64,000 bases of DNA, taken from Larus michahellis (Eukaryota; Chordata; Aves; Charadriiformes; Laridae). The stretch lies in assembly GCF_964199755.1 (NCBI RefSeq), contig NC_133910.1, positions 9,419,711-9,483,710 on the forward strand, written 5' to 3'. This document shows, piece by piece, positions 11,762 to 23,388 of this stretch (within the stretch, counting starts at the first letter, position 1; every line of letters starts with the position of its first letter). The position numbers and the translations under genes were made by a program. The notes beneath the pieces were generated by a model. The model saw only the letters and a list, made by a program, of their open reading frames with translations. It did not search any database and had not been told where the DNA came from.

Positions 11762-13452
11762 AGTGTAAATGGGAAGATTTTAGTATATCTGTTTGTAAGT
11801 TAGAAAGTATTTCTCAGCTTTTAAGTTTAATTTCCAAATAGCTTGATATGATCTTTTTATTACGGGTTATCTTCTGGCTTGCTGTTTTATACACTCAAGG
11901 AATTGTTAAAATTGCATAGGAGTAATTTTATTCTACAGTTACTGAATTATTATAATCTGTTGATGAATAAGAGTTTGTTTTAATTAGTGTACATAAAAGC
12001 AGTCATCTTATTGCCAAATACCCAACAAAAATAGTCTATTAGGTATTCTGTGTTTATCCAAAATAGACTCCCAAGACTAATGCTGTACCAACAACAAAAA
12101 GCCTAAATTCATTTATGATGACGAATGGACAAGAAGCTTCTACTTTTTGTTGTATAACGCAAATTTTACAAAGGTTGATTGGCAGCAGTATCCCTTACCA
12201 AATAACCCATTTGTTGTAGGGAGTCGAAAATCCTTACTAAACTGACAAGTAAGGAGGAAGGTAATACACCGACCAGAACCTCGCTCTCCGGACGGTCATT
12301 CTTAATATCTTCTGCACCAAGTCCTCTAACGACTTGTGTTTTTTAAACAGGGTAAAGTGAATGTGTTGCATTGCAAACTCAGGTATTACGAGAAGGTAGG
12401 AATGTAGCTAGAGACGTAGAGACGTTAGGTCAGGCACTAGATGTATTTGTGAATTTGGTTTGAAGGACACCCTGGAAAGGTTGGAATTTTTGTTCCATTC
12501 TTCACGTAACATTCGGTTTACAGGGACTCATATTTTATTTGTGCTTAATGCTAGTAGGGGGAAGTTCATTATCTTTGGTATCTATCTGCTGTTGCTTATC
12601 TGACCTTCTGTCATAGAGGAATCAATCAACAATAATAGTCTTTGGTAGAATTTTCTGCCATGACAAGTCAATTTTTATCCCCGATTTGAAAGATAAATTG
12701 GCTGACTGACCCCCTCCTCTCCTTCATAGCGTTTGTGCAGATGGAAAGCTGAAGAGTTACTTTTAATCTGAACAGAGATTTGGGACATAAATTTGAAGTG
12801 CTCAGGCATTCGGAGGGGCTCTGCCGAGGTGTCCGAGTTGCTGTTTTACGGCTGGAAGCGCATCGCCCGGCGCAGAAACGGCCACTGGGGTGCTCGGGGA
12901 TGCCAGGTACCTCCAAACCGATGGGCTCTGGGCACAGCAAAATTGACGCAGCAGGAGCCAACTCTTCAGCCGTTTTTCATCTGCGTTAGCTACTTTTCTA
13001 ATTGTTAATAATGCCAGCGGCATTTGTTTTTTCTCATCTCGTGGCTGCCAGCCCGCAGTGCTGCGCAGAGGCGCTGCGAGCTTCGGGTCATCGGGGTGCA
13101 GCTCTGGATTTTCCTGTAATTCTTAAATCCTGAGCTTTTGCCGTCTCCCACCACACAAAGCCCAGAGGGGGAACTCGGCATTTGCGGGGTGGTCAGTCGG
13201 ATCGCCAGTTGCGGGGCACCCGCTGCCGGGGAGCTGCCCCCCGAGTAGCACCCGTTTCCCTGGTGCTGTGGGGATGCTTTGAGCGAGGCCGCGGGAGCCG
13301 GTGGCGCCAGCAGAGCCAGCGGGGCACCCGCGTCGAGTGCCGCTGGCCGCCCGTCCCCCCCTCGCCACGCACCTGCCCTTCGCTCTTCAGACTCTGGCGC
13401 AGAACTGCAGCCGCCTCAGGTTAAGGAGTTTGTCTTGTCCTTCAAACCAACC

Positions 13453-13460
<8 letters not shown>

Positions 13461-13491
<31 letters not shown>
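13461..13491 (+). repeat. A31 homopolymer
   Basis: Uninterrupted run of 31 A in the NR6A1 3' UTR. No AATAAA lies just upstream and no flanking duplication was seen, so it looks like a simple repeat rather than a retrocopy tail. It could mis-prime oligo-dT cDNA. Confidence 0.9.
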
Positions 13492-13493
<2 letters not shown>

Positions 13494-13948
13494 AAACTTG
13501 AATTTCTTTTATCTTTACTACATTTTTAAAAACGAGAAAAAAAAATATTCTCCTGTGAATGTGCTATTTACCATTCATTCTTTCTTCTTTCTTGGTTCTG
13601 ATTTGAAGCTATGAAGCTTGGTGTCTGTGAAAATGTTGTTATTTCTGTATTTCTCAGGATAATAAGCGGCAATCATCCCTGCCACACGAAAGGCAGGAGA
13701 AAGGGGGAAACTTGGGGAACTAGTTTAAGTATGAAGCTAATTTTTAAGTTGTAGATGATGTGTAAATCGAGGGTAATGCATAGGACGTCAGTATCAAGCT
13801 GTGGCGTTTCTCTGGGTTCACGGTGTGTTGTTTGCAATACACAGAAGCTCAGGGATAAGTATTTAAAATGTGACCCAGAGAAACCCTAGTTTTGATGTTG
13901 CAACAGTTGCTTCTTTCGTGACTTGTTTGGAGGACCCACTGAAAGCGG

Positions 13949-13954
13949 AATAAA
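13949..13954 (+). terminator. NR6A1: candidate internal poly(A) signal, NR6A1
   Basis: AATAAA lies 4.3 kb after the stop. Its use would remove the downstream seed matches at 14257, 14916 and 15854. Usage is unproven. Confidence 0.35.
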
Positions 13955-14256
13955 GCCCCGCCCTGGAGATTTTTTGGGGAAAAAACTTTCAGTTGGGCTT
14001 GTGGGAAGTTTGCCTACTGGAGGCTCAGGTCTAATGGGAAGAGCACCCGGAAGGCACGGGGTGCCGTTCGGGCTGTGGGGAGGTGGTGGCTGGGGAGTGC
14101 AGCCCCTCCGTCCTGTGGCGCCTGGCCCTCCTCACCGGCGCTGTTGGATGGGGAAATAACAAAGTGTTAAAATACCACCGGTTTTGGTAACTTCACGCTT
14201 TCACTGAAGGCACATCAGCTCCTACGGCTGGGAGAGGTTTGTCTGTATTTCCACAT

Positions 14257-14263
14257 TACCTCA
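14257..14263 (+). promoter_or_regulatory. NR6A1: let-7 7mer-A1 seed match
   Basis: TACCTCA lies in the distal 3' UTR. It is a weak site type. Confidence 0.3.
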
Positions 14264-14915
14264 TCCTTCTGCTTTCGGTGTTAAATGTGTTTGAGTGCTT
14301 GTGGAAAAAGGGGAAAATGGGAATTTCTCAATGTATTGACTGGCTCCCTGGCGGCCAGTCCCAGTGTTCTGTCCTCAGTCTGTCGCTTATGAGTTAGAGC
14401 GTCTCGCCTTCTGGTCAGCACAACTTTCTCGTCGTGGCTGGGTGAGGCTGTAGACTCAGACTGCTCAAGGAAGTCACTGGCCTGTGGAACTGGCTCCGTT
14501 ACGGCTGCCAGGAGCCACCAAAGGCCTGTCCAGCCGATGCAGCCGTGGGCAGTGCCGGCACCGAGCACCAGTCTGCAGCGCTGAAACCCCCCTTCCCGGC
14601 ACTCCCACTGGCCGGGATCTGCCAATCTGAGTTTAAACCAGCTCCGCAAAAAGCTGGTGAGGCCAATCCAGGCAATATCTTCCCCTTGAAAAAAAGTAAT
14701 TAAGAAAGAGCTCCTGTGCAGCTGACCTCTAACAAGTCTATGAAAGAAGCAACATGGTTCAGTGGAAGAAACGCCCCCAAGGGCAAAAAGAAACAGAAAT
14801 TGAAACCAGATGACGATCAACCTTAACAAAGCCTTTTGTGATTCATTGTTTTCTTTCAATTTATAAAATGTCTTGTAATAGTTGATAACATTATTGACTC
14901 AATTTCCATAACAAA

Positions 14916-14923
14916 ACTACCTC
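14916..14923 (+). promoter_or_regulatory. NR6A1: overlapping let-7 and miR-196 7mer sites
   Basis: ACTACCTC carries a let-7 7mer-m8 match (CTACCTC) and a miR-196 7mer-m8 match (ACTACCT), the same overlap as at 9990. It sits in an AT-rich stretch, which favours accessibility. Confidence 0.5.
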
Positions 14924-15853
14924 GTGTGACATCCTGTTTATCATCTCAAAGGGATTGTGTGGAAAAACAAAATCCTGCCAGTGTTTGTTGCCAGTGAAGA
15001 ACCGGGCGGGCAATGGCTGGAGTATTTTTTGCCCTTCCCATGGGTTGTGGCTGGTTCCTGTTGCTGCCACAGCGTTTCATTCTGCGGGATTTGACTTTGC
15101 GTCCCACCTGGCCCCCCGGCGATGCACACCCTGCTGTAGCCAGCACCGCTGTGCCATGGCAGTGACCGCCGTGGCCCCTGCCGCACCGAGCCGCTGGTTA
15201 CAGCGTGGGCAGTGTGCTGTGGCTGTGGCCGTGTGTCCCCAGAGTGGCTCTTGCCGGTTTATTTTTTGTTGGTGCCCATCAAGCCACGGGCCTGGTTCCA
15301 GCTCTGTCCGGGTGCAGGTGTGATGCAGAGGCTGCGGTTGTAGCCTGGGACCTCGCAGAGCCCTTGTGCATACGTCCTGGGCGAGGGCGTGCTAGGCAGC
15401 TCGAGAGGGTTTGCTGCTTGTGTCGGCCCCTCGCTGATTTAGGGGACATCTCCAAGGTGGGTTGGTCCTGGTCTTCAGGTCCTTCCACTGATGTTCCAGG
15501 TGATGGTTTCTCCCGGTAAAACACTTCATTTTTCCCACGATCCCTTGCTTAAATCAGGGAAGCAGGATGTTGCCTCGGCATGACACACGGTGAACGTTGG
15601 CACGCTCAGAGCCGGTGCTGGGGCAGGAGAGCGCATCCGGCCACCCTCACCCCGCAGCGCCCAAGCTGGAGCGGGCACCATGCGGCGCCTCTCGGGAGCC
15701 GCCTCTCCGTCACTACACTACGACCAAATGAATGTTTCTGCCGGCACGTCTGGGGCACGCCGTGGCACAGCCGGTCCCCCTCGTGGGGTGGGACCGGCAT
15801 GGGTCCCTGTCAGCCTGACCTGCCCCTGCTCCGCTGCGCTGCTCTGTGACTTG

Positions 15854-15860
15854 ACTACCT
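15854..15860 (+). promoter_or_regulatory. NR6A1: miR-196 7mer-m8 site near the UTR end
   Basis: ACTACCT followed by G is a miR-196 seed match without the let-7 base. It lies 60 nt before the proposed last poly(A) signal. Confidence 0.45.
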
Positions 15861-15919
15861 GTGGAAATGTGACCAATAAGTGTTGAACGCATGTTTAGCG
15901 AGTGTTAGCTGTATGAACT

Positions 15920-15925
15920 AATAAA
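15920..15925 (+). terminator. NR6A1: proposed NR6A1 distal poly(A) signal
   Basis: AATAAA is followed within 20-45 nt by a GT/T-rich stretch, a typical cleavage context. Composition becomes GC-rich straight after it. Confidence 0.55.
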
Positions 15926-18379
15926 TGTGAATTGTTCTGCACCGGTGGCATCTGCTGTTTGCTTGCACCGTCCTGCTTCAGCTCTCCCTTGGTCGTGAGG
16001 GTGGTGGAGCCCAGCGCTGCCCTGCCGGCGGCCTTCCTGCGGTGGAGCAGTGGGGGCTGAAATCGCTTGTGGGTCTGGGAAAGCCTCGGTGCCCTTGATG
16101 TGGCTGGGGATTCGGGAGGGTGCACGAGCCCTGCTGTGGGCTGGGGGTCCTGCATGGCAGGAGCTGAGGGGGGGTCCCTGCTCTGGGACAGGAGCGGGTG
16201 CTGTGCCAAAGCAAAGGTTTGCATGGTCTTCTGGACCCTGCCATGTGATGGACACGTGGTGGTCTCCTTCCCTGCCCAGGTCCCAGAAGAGAAGGTAGGA
16301 GGACAGGTTTTCTCCATTTGGTCATCGCACTGTTGGCATGCACAGCACGGCCATGTCACCGCTGTCACCCGGGGGGTTCCTGTCTGTGGGATGGCCGGAG
16401 CGTGCGGTGGTTCAGGTGGGCAGCCATCGCTGCAGGTGCAGCAGGAGGAGGGTTTGCAGCAGTGGCAGGAGGAGACCTGTGCGGTGGCAGCTGCTGCAGG
16501 CAGGAATAATCCCAGCAAGCAAACACACCAGAAATCCTTGACCAGCACGCGTTGGAGAGACACTGCAGAAATCATTTAACGATCTCCCGTGTCACTGAGG
16601 TGGGTGCGTGTTAAAAGACTAAGAAGCACTTTTCATATTTACATTTCCACGTGTATTAGAGAGCGCGTGTTAAGGCCCACTCAGGGAGATGCTGCGCTGC
16701 CACAAAGGCAGCTCCAAGTGAGCAGCCGGCCCCCGCACTCCACTGCTCCTTCCCGCATTTCTGCATTGCTAAACTCATGAAAATGGAAATTCTTCCTTTT
16801 TAATGTTTAGGAGCTCTTGTGCTTAAGAACATTTAGGGTTTGTTTGGTTGTGTTTTTTTTTCCCCGCTTATTTTAGTAATGGGAAGTTCTACGGCAAAGA
16901 AATAGCAGTTAAGTGCCTGCCTTCTGGCACACAGGGATGCAGCTCTCCCTGCACTTCTCCTGAGCTGAAGGATTTTGTCAGCCCCCTTGGCAGGCATGTG
17001 TCCCATGGGGAAAGGCTGGTTCCTTGTGCAGGACGGGTGGATGAAGAGCTCAGCCCTCCCTGGCCATGCGCAGGGGAGGGACTGGGTGGTTCTGGGTCCT
17101 GCGTGGGGCAGAGGGATCCCTGCGAGGGCTGGGCTGTCCTGCAGTGGAGCCATGCTCTGCCCTGACCTGGGCCTGAGGCACCTGCAGCCAGGTGAAGCGG
17201 CCCTTCCCCCGAGACGCAGCGTTGTGCTTGCAGTAATCCCTCACAGCAGACACGATAAACGTGTTGGATCATAAATCAGCACTGAGCACGTTCAGCCTCA
17301 CCCGAGGTCTAGTCCCGAGCTTGCACCAGGACAGCTCGCTTTTTGGGAGGATGCTTGTTCCAGCCCTGCATCGCAACCTCGTGCTGTCCCTCCACGTCCC
17401 CTTCCCGAGGGCATCGTAGGAGCAGACGGTGAGCAGAGGGGAGAGGGAGGAGAAGACCCAGTTCAGGAAGGGGAACTGCTCCGGCAGCCTGGCTGGAGGT
17501 GTTTCTACAGAAGATCTTCCTTTCCCATCGAGAAAGCTTTGCTCCTCTTCCTAATGTGGTAGGAACCGGCCACGGGGAAGACAGATGGGCTTGACATGGA
17601 GGGCTCAGAGGCTGCAGCAGTGCCCAGACTGCTGAGGCGATGCAGGGGAGAGTGGCCGGCTGGCTCCCCATCACCCCGGGTACTGTTCCCCACAGACGCT
17701 GGCCCCAGACCTGCTCCGTCTCCCCCAGCGCCTCCACGGACCTCACGGCTGCACTGCCTCTGCCCCTGCCCAGCTGCTCGCTGCAGGGTGGCCATCGCCC
17801 TCCGAGCTCCTGGGGCCCCCGCTCCCCTCCCTGCACAGCACCACGCCTGCCCCCTCCCCGCTGCTTCCAGAGCGTTTATCACATCCTCGCTTCAATCCAG
17901 GTATAAGCCGCACTGCCCCGCTCTTCTGCCGAGCTCTCACATCTCCTGCCCTCTCTATTGTGTTAATTTTTCTTATTTACAGCAGTTCTCCTCCTCCGCG
18001 GAGCAGCTCCAGCGGCTTTGACGTTGCGCTGCCCTGGATTTATTCCCCATAAGGGGGCCCTGAAGGTCAGCAGTGGCGGGGCTCGCTGGGAGGTGGCAGA
18101 GGATGTTTTGCACACGTGGGGCGATGGGTTCGTCCTCACCTTCAAACCAGGCGAGAGGAGCCGCTGGAGCCGCGCTGCGGCGGCCTCTCCCCTCGCCCTG
18201 CGCTGGCACAAAGGGCTGCCTGGAAAGCAAGGCTGGAGGGGGAAAAGTACCAGCACATTTTAATTTTCAGCTCAACCTCTACTGACCACTGTATTTTGAT
18301 TAGAGCTCTGCTTCCTTTTCATCTCGGTGCTCCGGCTGGTGACAACTGCCACAGCCTCATGCACGCAGTGCAATAGTTT

Positions 18380-18630
18380 ATCACCGAAGGCCAGCCGCTC
18401 TATGAATTCAGAGCCAGCACTGAACAAATCACGCTGTCACTAACGTCAAACTTGTTAACCTGATCTTTGGTGGATCACTAGTGTCAACATTGCATGGGAC
18501 ATACATTATCGGGCCCAAGGACTTCGGGAGATGTGTTTGTCAGGCTGCTCTGTCACAGTCCCACTCTTGACCTTCGCAAAGTAACTTTCAAGGATAAGCC
18601 GCTTTCCTCTTGGAAAGAGTTGCTGTTCCC
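18380..18630. promoter_or_regulatory. candidate upstream NR5A1 regulatory block
   Basis: A lower-GC island about 3.8 kb upstream of the inferred NR5A1 start. It carries TTAACC, TGATCTTTGG, an AGGTCA half-site (TGACCTTCG at 18568) and TCAAGGATAA at 18588. In mouse a fetal Leydig enhancer with SF-1 sites lies a few kb upstream of this gene; equivalence is inferred from position only. Confidence 0.3.
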
Positions 18631-19429
18631 AGGAGCGTCACCCCACGGCCACTAGCCAGGACAGGGCTGCGAGGTGAGGCTGGATCACCACGTCATGGTG
18701 GTGGTGTCAACCCAGTGATGGGAGAAGGATCTGCTGGAATGGTCCTGTGGGGTGTCCTGAAGGGCTGGGTCTGGGCTGGGGTCCACTGATGTCCATCACC
18801 AGCCACATCTCTTCCCTGAACTTCTCCCCATCTTGTCACCAATTGCTCTCACATTTCTCCTCATCTTTTGCCCAGTCTCTGTCCCTCTGGAGTGCAAAGC
18901 TGGAAACCAGTCTATTGCTTGCAGTAGACTGCTGGGTCTCCTTTTACTGGACCATCATGAGTCTCATGTCTCGATTTGTCAAGTGCAGGTGCAAGATTTT
19001 CTTTCAGCGTTTCTGAAGGGGTTGGTCACCGTCGTGGAGGTCAGATGAAGGACGGGCCACCACGGCTGCATGCTGGAGAGGTGCGTGCTCCCGGTAAGCT
19101 CCTGCCCAAGCTCTGGGAGGTGGTTGGGTTTCATGGTACCTTTGCTCTGGCTGGTGGCATCCCCTCCATGCAGTCCCCCACAAGCCGGAGGGGAGCGGTG
19201 CCGTGGGGGTGCGGGACGGGCTGGACACCCTGCCTGAGGCTGTGCGGTGGTGGGGCCGGCGGGGTAGGACTGTGCCAGAGCAGACGGGGCTCGTGGCCAG
19301 AGGGACCCCAAGGTGGGTGCTGGATGCGAGCTCCACGTCGCTGTCCCCGCGGGCTGACCCTGCTAATCAGCTGTGAAAGAGAGAGAGAAAGCTGGAGAGA
19401 AATCTTTCTCTCTGCTAACCTCATCACAA

Positions 19430-19620
19430 TAAAGATTCCTATAAAGAGCTCTTATCCTTGAAGAAAATGAGGCACATAAGCAGGAATAGTAAACAAAAGG
19501 CTGTCATTTTGACCCAGGAGTGCTTCATGTTGTTGGCAACTGCCAAGAGGAAACATAAAGAGAGGCTGCATCCAAGTCCCAATTATGCAGAACTATGTGA
19601 CTGATATGTCAATGAGTCCT
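19430..19620. promoter_or_regulatory. candidate regulatory block with NFI palindrome
   Basis: AT-rich stretch containing TTGGCAACTGCCAA at 19533-19546 (an NFI-like inverted repeat with a 4-base spacer), CTTATCC (GATA-like) and TGACCC. It stands out from GC-rich surroundings. Function is inferred. Confidence 0.3.
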
Positions 19621-22160
19621 CCCGGGAGGAGACCACCAGCACTTCCCGGCGCTGCCTGCGCACCATCTGCACACGCCGCCATGCACCGGGCCCGCCCGCA
19701 CCCCCGAGCGAAGGCGTGCGTGGCATCGGAAGAATGCAGAGGACAAGGTAATGTCATCAGGAATGCTATCGCCAAAGTCCTCGCCGCGCGTGCATTATCG
19801 GCATGGGCCCCGGAGTCAGGGACTGCGGGCAGCCAGCGGTGCAGGCAGCGAGATTTGGCAAACAGTAGTGCTGACCACACCTGCTGCAGGCACGCTCCAG
19901 GAACGTGGCGCAGGCAGGAGGGCTGCCCCGCTGCCGATAAGCTGAGTGGATGGAGATAAAATCCAAGCAGGAGATATGCTTTGCTGAGCATCAAGGCTAC
20001 GCACCAGCAAGGAGCCAAAGCATGGCTGCAGCCTGCAGACGGTGGTGCAGCTCCATGGGCTCCGGCTGTGCCATGGCCATGCCGGCCCCATGGCCTGGCC
20101 AGGAGGAGATGGGGCAGGGCAGTCACTGGACCAAAACCTGGGGCTTTGGTGATGGATGTGCCGGTGCTTGGGCCTGTTGGGAGCATGAAGCAGGGGCTGT
20201 GCTGGTCTCTTGGCCGTGACAATGCTGTGGCAGAGCAGTGACTTTGGGGTCCATCCTCATCCCTGAACACTAGCCATCCCCTCCCCAGCGCATCCCTGGA
20301 GACCCGTGAGGCTGGAAACCCAGGGCCACTTTGTCCCTCCCTCTTGGGTGCTGTGACCACCGAAATGTCACCCCAGTCTGCACCTCCTCCCTGTCCCCAG
20401 GGAGCCCTAGGGCTGTGCACAGCCTTCAGGATGGGTTTGGCATGTGCTGGCCACTCCTGCCTGTGCGGGCACGCGCTGCCTGGGGTATCCCGTGTCTCCT
20501 CGGGCACTGCTGGTCCCATGTCCCAGCACAAGCCCAACTCAGGGCAGGGAAGGAGAGCAGCAGCCTGGGCAGGAGACAGGTGCTGCCGCTGCAGGGGGCC
20601 CTGGTGTCGGTGGTGGCACGTGGCTGGTGGCCATGTGGCAGAGGGGCCTGGGTGTCCCCGGTGCTGGAGCCCCACACGCCCGCCCTGCTGGGAGCCAGCT
20701 CTGCCCAGCCCCTGCGTGGCCACTCCGGAGCGGCCTTCCCAAATCCGCCCTCCCTACACCACTGGCCGGGACCTGCCGGGCTGCAGCATGGCCCATACAC
20801 TGGCCCTGACCCAGGGCCGCACGCCCGCTGCAGAAGCTGGGCCATGGCCTTGGCAAGGGCCCGTGCAAAGGAAAGTGCCCAAGGCCGGCGGGGACGTATT
20901 TGCCCCTGAAAGCACCTTGCTGCAAAAATAGCAAGCGGCCGGCGTGAAGCCGGGGCTTCCCAGGGGAACAATGCCCGGCCGGAGGAAGTGGCCGCGGCCG
21001 CCCCGCAGCTCCATCCCTGCCTCGCGCGGTGCTGAGCCGTGAGCCGCTGCGTGCTGGCCCGGCAGGGACCTTGAACCTGCCACAGATTTATTTTCTCTGA
21101 CATTGGCATTGCGTCGGAACATCTGGCATGCGGCTGATAATTGCTGGGGATCAGGGCGGAAGCTGCTCCGGGCCTGGCGCTTCTTCCAGAGCTCTGTTTT
21201 CATTAGTTTTTCTCCTCTCTTCAGCTGAAGAGCGAGGAAAAAACAAGCAGGGCTGCGCAGCTCGCTGCTCCCGCTCCTCTCCCCTTGGCTGCAGCACCAG
21301 GGGGGGCGTCCCTGCCACCCCCAACTCGGTGTGGGGACACTGCAGGGCCCGCCACTGTCGTGCCGTGTCAGGGCTGTGTCAATGCCGAGGGCGGGATGAG
21401 CCCTTCCCTGACCCCTGAGCCCAGGACTGTGTGTCCCGCCATGCCGCCCTCGGTGTCAGCGGCCCCCAGCCGGGCCAGCCCGTCCTCGGGGCTGTCATCG
21501 CTGTGGGACAAGGCACAGAGCGGGTCCCTGTGTGCAACAGGCCGGGAGATGCTGCCGTGATGGATGGCTGGAGCGTGGGGCTGGCGGTGGGAGTAAACCC
21601 CCGCCCTGGCAGGACAGGAGGTGCCGTGCACGGCCTCTCACCCCAGTGCCTGGCCTTGCTGCCCTTGTGTTTTCGCAGAGCGATGGGAAACCCGAGCTCT
21701 GCGGCCAGTGGGGTTCTCACGGGTCAGGACTGTACCGGGCAATGGCGAGTGGGAGAACCCATGCGGCAAACACACCTCCACTGCCAGGAGCTTGGCTGCC
21801 CTGCCACCTCCCTGGCCCAAGGGGTCCCACTTCTCTCCGGTGCCATTTTGGCTCATGTGGAGCTGCCAGCGTGGGCGCTGTGAGCTTGCAAGGACCCTGG
21901 GCACAGGGCCCCACGCATGGAGGAGCCCTCTCCCACCCTCCTCTGCCGAGGAGACCCCTTGGGGTTGGGGAGGTCCCGGCTGCAGGTCCCGGGGCAGGGT
22001 GGTGCTGTGGGCTTGTCCTCCTCCCGGAGGCATCCTGCCCCATGCCCGTGGCCCCCTCCCTCCCGCCCTGGGCTGTAAATCAGCATGGCCATGGGTGCTG
22101 GCGCACTCGCCGCCGCCCGCCAGTGCCCCCCCGCCTCCCCACAGGGTCTCTCTCCCCTGG

Positions 22161-22350
22161 CGCGTTATCTGCCGTGGGGGTCCCACTTATCTCCGCTGTC
22201 ACTTTCTAATGCTAGTTTATGGGCAGCATTTTGTAGCTTAATTATGATGTTTTTCATCGCGGTCACGTGGCCGCAGAAGCCAATAAGGCACCGAAGTGGG
22301 TCCATCCCGGCTGAGCCTGGCCCCCGCGGGGAGGAGATTGGCCGGTGTCC
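22161..22350 (+). promoter_or_regulatory. NR5A1: NR5A1 proximal promoter
   Basis: It holds the same pair of elements known in mammalian SF-1 promoters: a perfect E-box CACGTG at 22264-22269 (USF-type) and CCAAT at 22280-22284, 10 bp apart, then a GC box near 22319-22336. Upstream are a TAATTA homeodomain site at 22239-22244 (LHX9-type) and two TTATCT GATA sites at 22165 and 22187. No TATA box lies at the expected place, as in mammals. From the mammalian spacing, transcription should start roughly 70-100 bp after the E-box. The element pair is seen directly; factor binding is known only for the mammalian gene. Confidence 0.75.
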
Positions 22351-22556
22351 TGCCCAGCGCGGCGTGTGCGCAGCCAGAACCCCAACACCTTCCCAGCGGA
22401 GACGGGTCCCATAAATTCCCCAGCTCACTGCGGACAGGGCAGCGGTGCCCAGCACCCCACGAAGGCTCCTCGGGCAGCAGCTCCTGGTCAGCAGAACAAG
22501 CAAGGCTCTCCTGCCGCCCTGGCCCCACGCACAGCGGGGCACACAGCCGCCTCGCG
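22350..22556 (+). other. NR5A1: NR5A1 non-coding exon 1 (5' UTR)
   Basis: Inferred exon between the E-box/CCAAT promoter and a strong donor GCG|GTGAGTATG at 22557. It contains no ATG, which suits a 5' leader. The start is approximate. Mammalian NR5A1 also has a non-coding exon 1 followed by an intron and an exon 2 that carries the start codon. Confidence 0.6.
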
Positions 22557-23388
22557 GTGAGTATGTGGCTGTGGGGAGAACCGCGGTCCCTCTGTCCCAC
22601 CCGTCTCCCACCCACTGCCACCATTCCCTGGCATGGCAGCCGCTGAGGCCGGAGCTGGGGACGTGGCAGGGCTTGGCGAGGAAGCGGGAGCCATGCGTGG
22701 GCCTCCGCTTCCCGTCCCGTCCCCATCAGCGGGCGTGGGGATGGAGGCTCTGTGTAGCCCGGGCAGCTGAGCGGGGCCTCGCCGTAGCCTTGGCCCCTCG
22801 GCCATGCTGCTGCCCAGAAATGCCGGATTTGGCTGCTGATCGGCGTTGGCCGGGGGGGTCCACAGTCACCCCAGTGTTGTGTATTACCCGTGGGAGTGCA
22901 GGCAGCCCCTGCACCCTGGAGCACGCGTGGGACGTGGCCGGGACCCCTTGGTATCCAGGGTCGGCTGAGCTTGCATCCCTTCCCCATCCCACGCCAGCAG
23001 GCACCGCAGCCTTCGGCTCCGTGTTGCTTTTGTTCCTCGCGGTGTTTGCTCAGCTCTTCTCCTGACCCGCAATCCCTCCTGGGCTCCTCTTCTGGGATGG
23101 CAACTCCTGCTCCGCAGCTGCCCGGCAGCTCCCCCGGGAGCTCACGGTGAGTGCGGGGGCCGTGGCCGAGGGGCTCTGCCGGTGGTGGTAGCACTCCTTC
23201 CCGGCCAAACGGCGGCTGACCCGCACTGGGGGCTGCTCTGCTGCTATTCTTAGCCTGGGCTCAGCTCCTGGTGCCTCCGGAGCGATGCCCTGCTGAGCCC
23301 GTTTCCTGTTTGCCGCTCTCCCTGCCAGCGCCGCTTCCTACCCGCCGCACCCACGGGAGGCAGTGGGCGCGTGGGGCGAGCCGGGCAG

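Larger units (their letters stand above)
9635..15950 (+). other. NR6A1: NR6A1 3' UTR (probable, about 6.3 kb)
   Basis: Non-coding sequence after the stop with no convincing gene. It is more AT-rich than the intergenic DNA that follows 15.95 kb. Candidate poly(A) signals are at 10161 (AATATA variant), 13949 (AATAAA) and 15920 (AATAAA, followed by a GT-rich stretch). A 6 kb UTR agrees with the roughly 7.4 kb GCNF mRNA reported in mammals, and an early signal would agree with the shorter testis form. It contains seed matches for let-7 and miR-196. The end point is an inference. Confidence 0.6.
15951..22160. other. NR6A1-NR5A1 intergenic region
   Basis: About 6.2 kb of GC-rich DNA. Open frames of 100-376 codons occur on both strands (for example 19593-20723 minus), but they show low-complexity Pro/Gly/Ser/His-rich translations and no recognisable domain. 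Two stretches with lower GC and dense factor-like motifs stand out, at 18380-18630 and 19430-19620. The rest shows nothing I can name. Confidence 0.6.

Noticed and set aside
13461-13491. A31 run as the tail of a retrocopy or SINE
   Set aside because: No flanking target-site duplication, upstream poly(A) signal or recognisable body sequence.
19593-20723. 376-codon open frame on the minus strand in the intergenic region
   Set aside because: Low-complexity Pro/Gly/His/Ser-rich translation, no domain, overlapping open frames on the other strand; expected in DNA this GC-rich.
22238-23194. 318-codon minus-strand open frame antisense to NR5A1 exon 1
   Set aside because: No recognisable protein, spans the conserved promoter and exon 1; taken as a GC-driven shadow.
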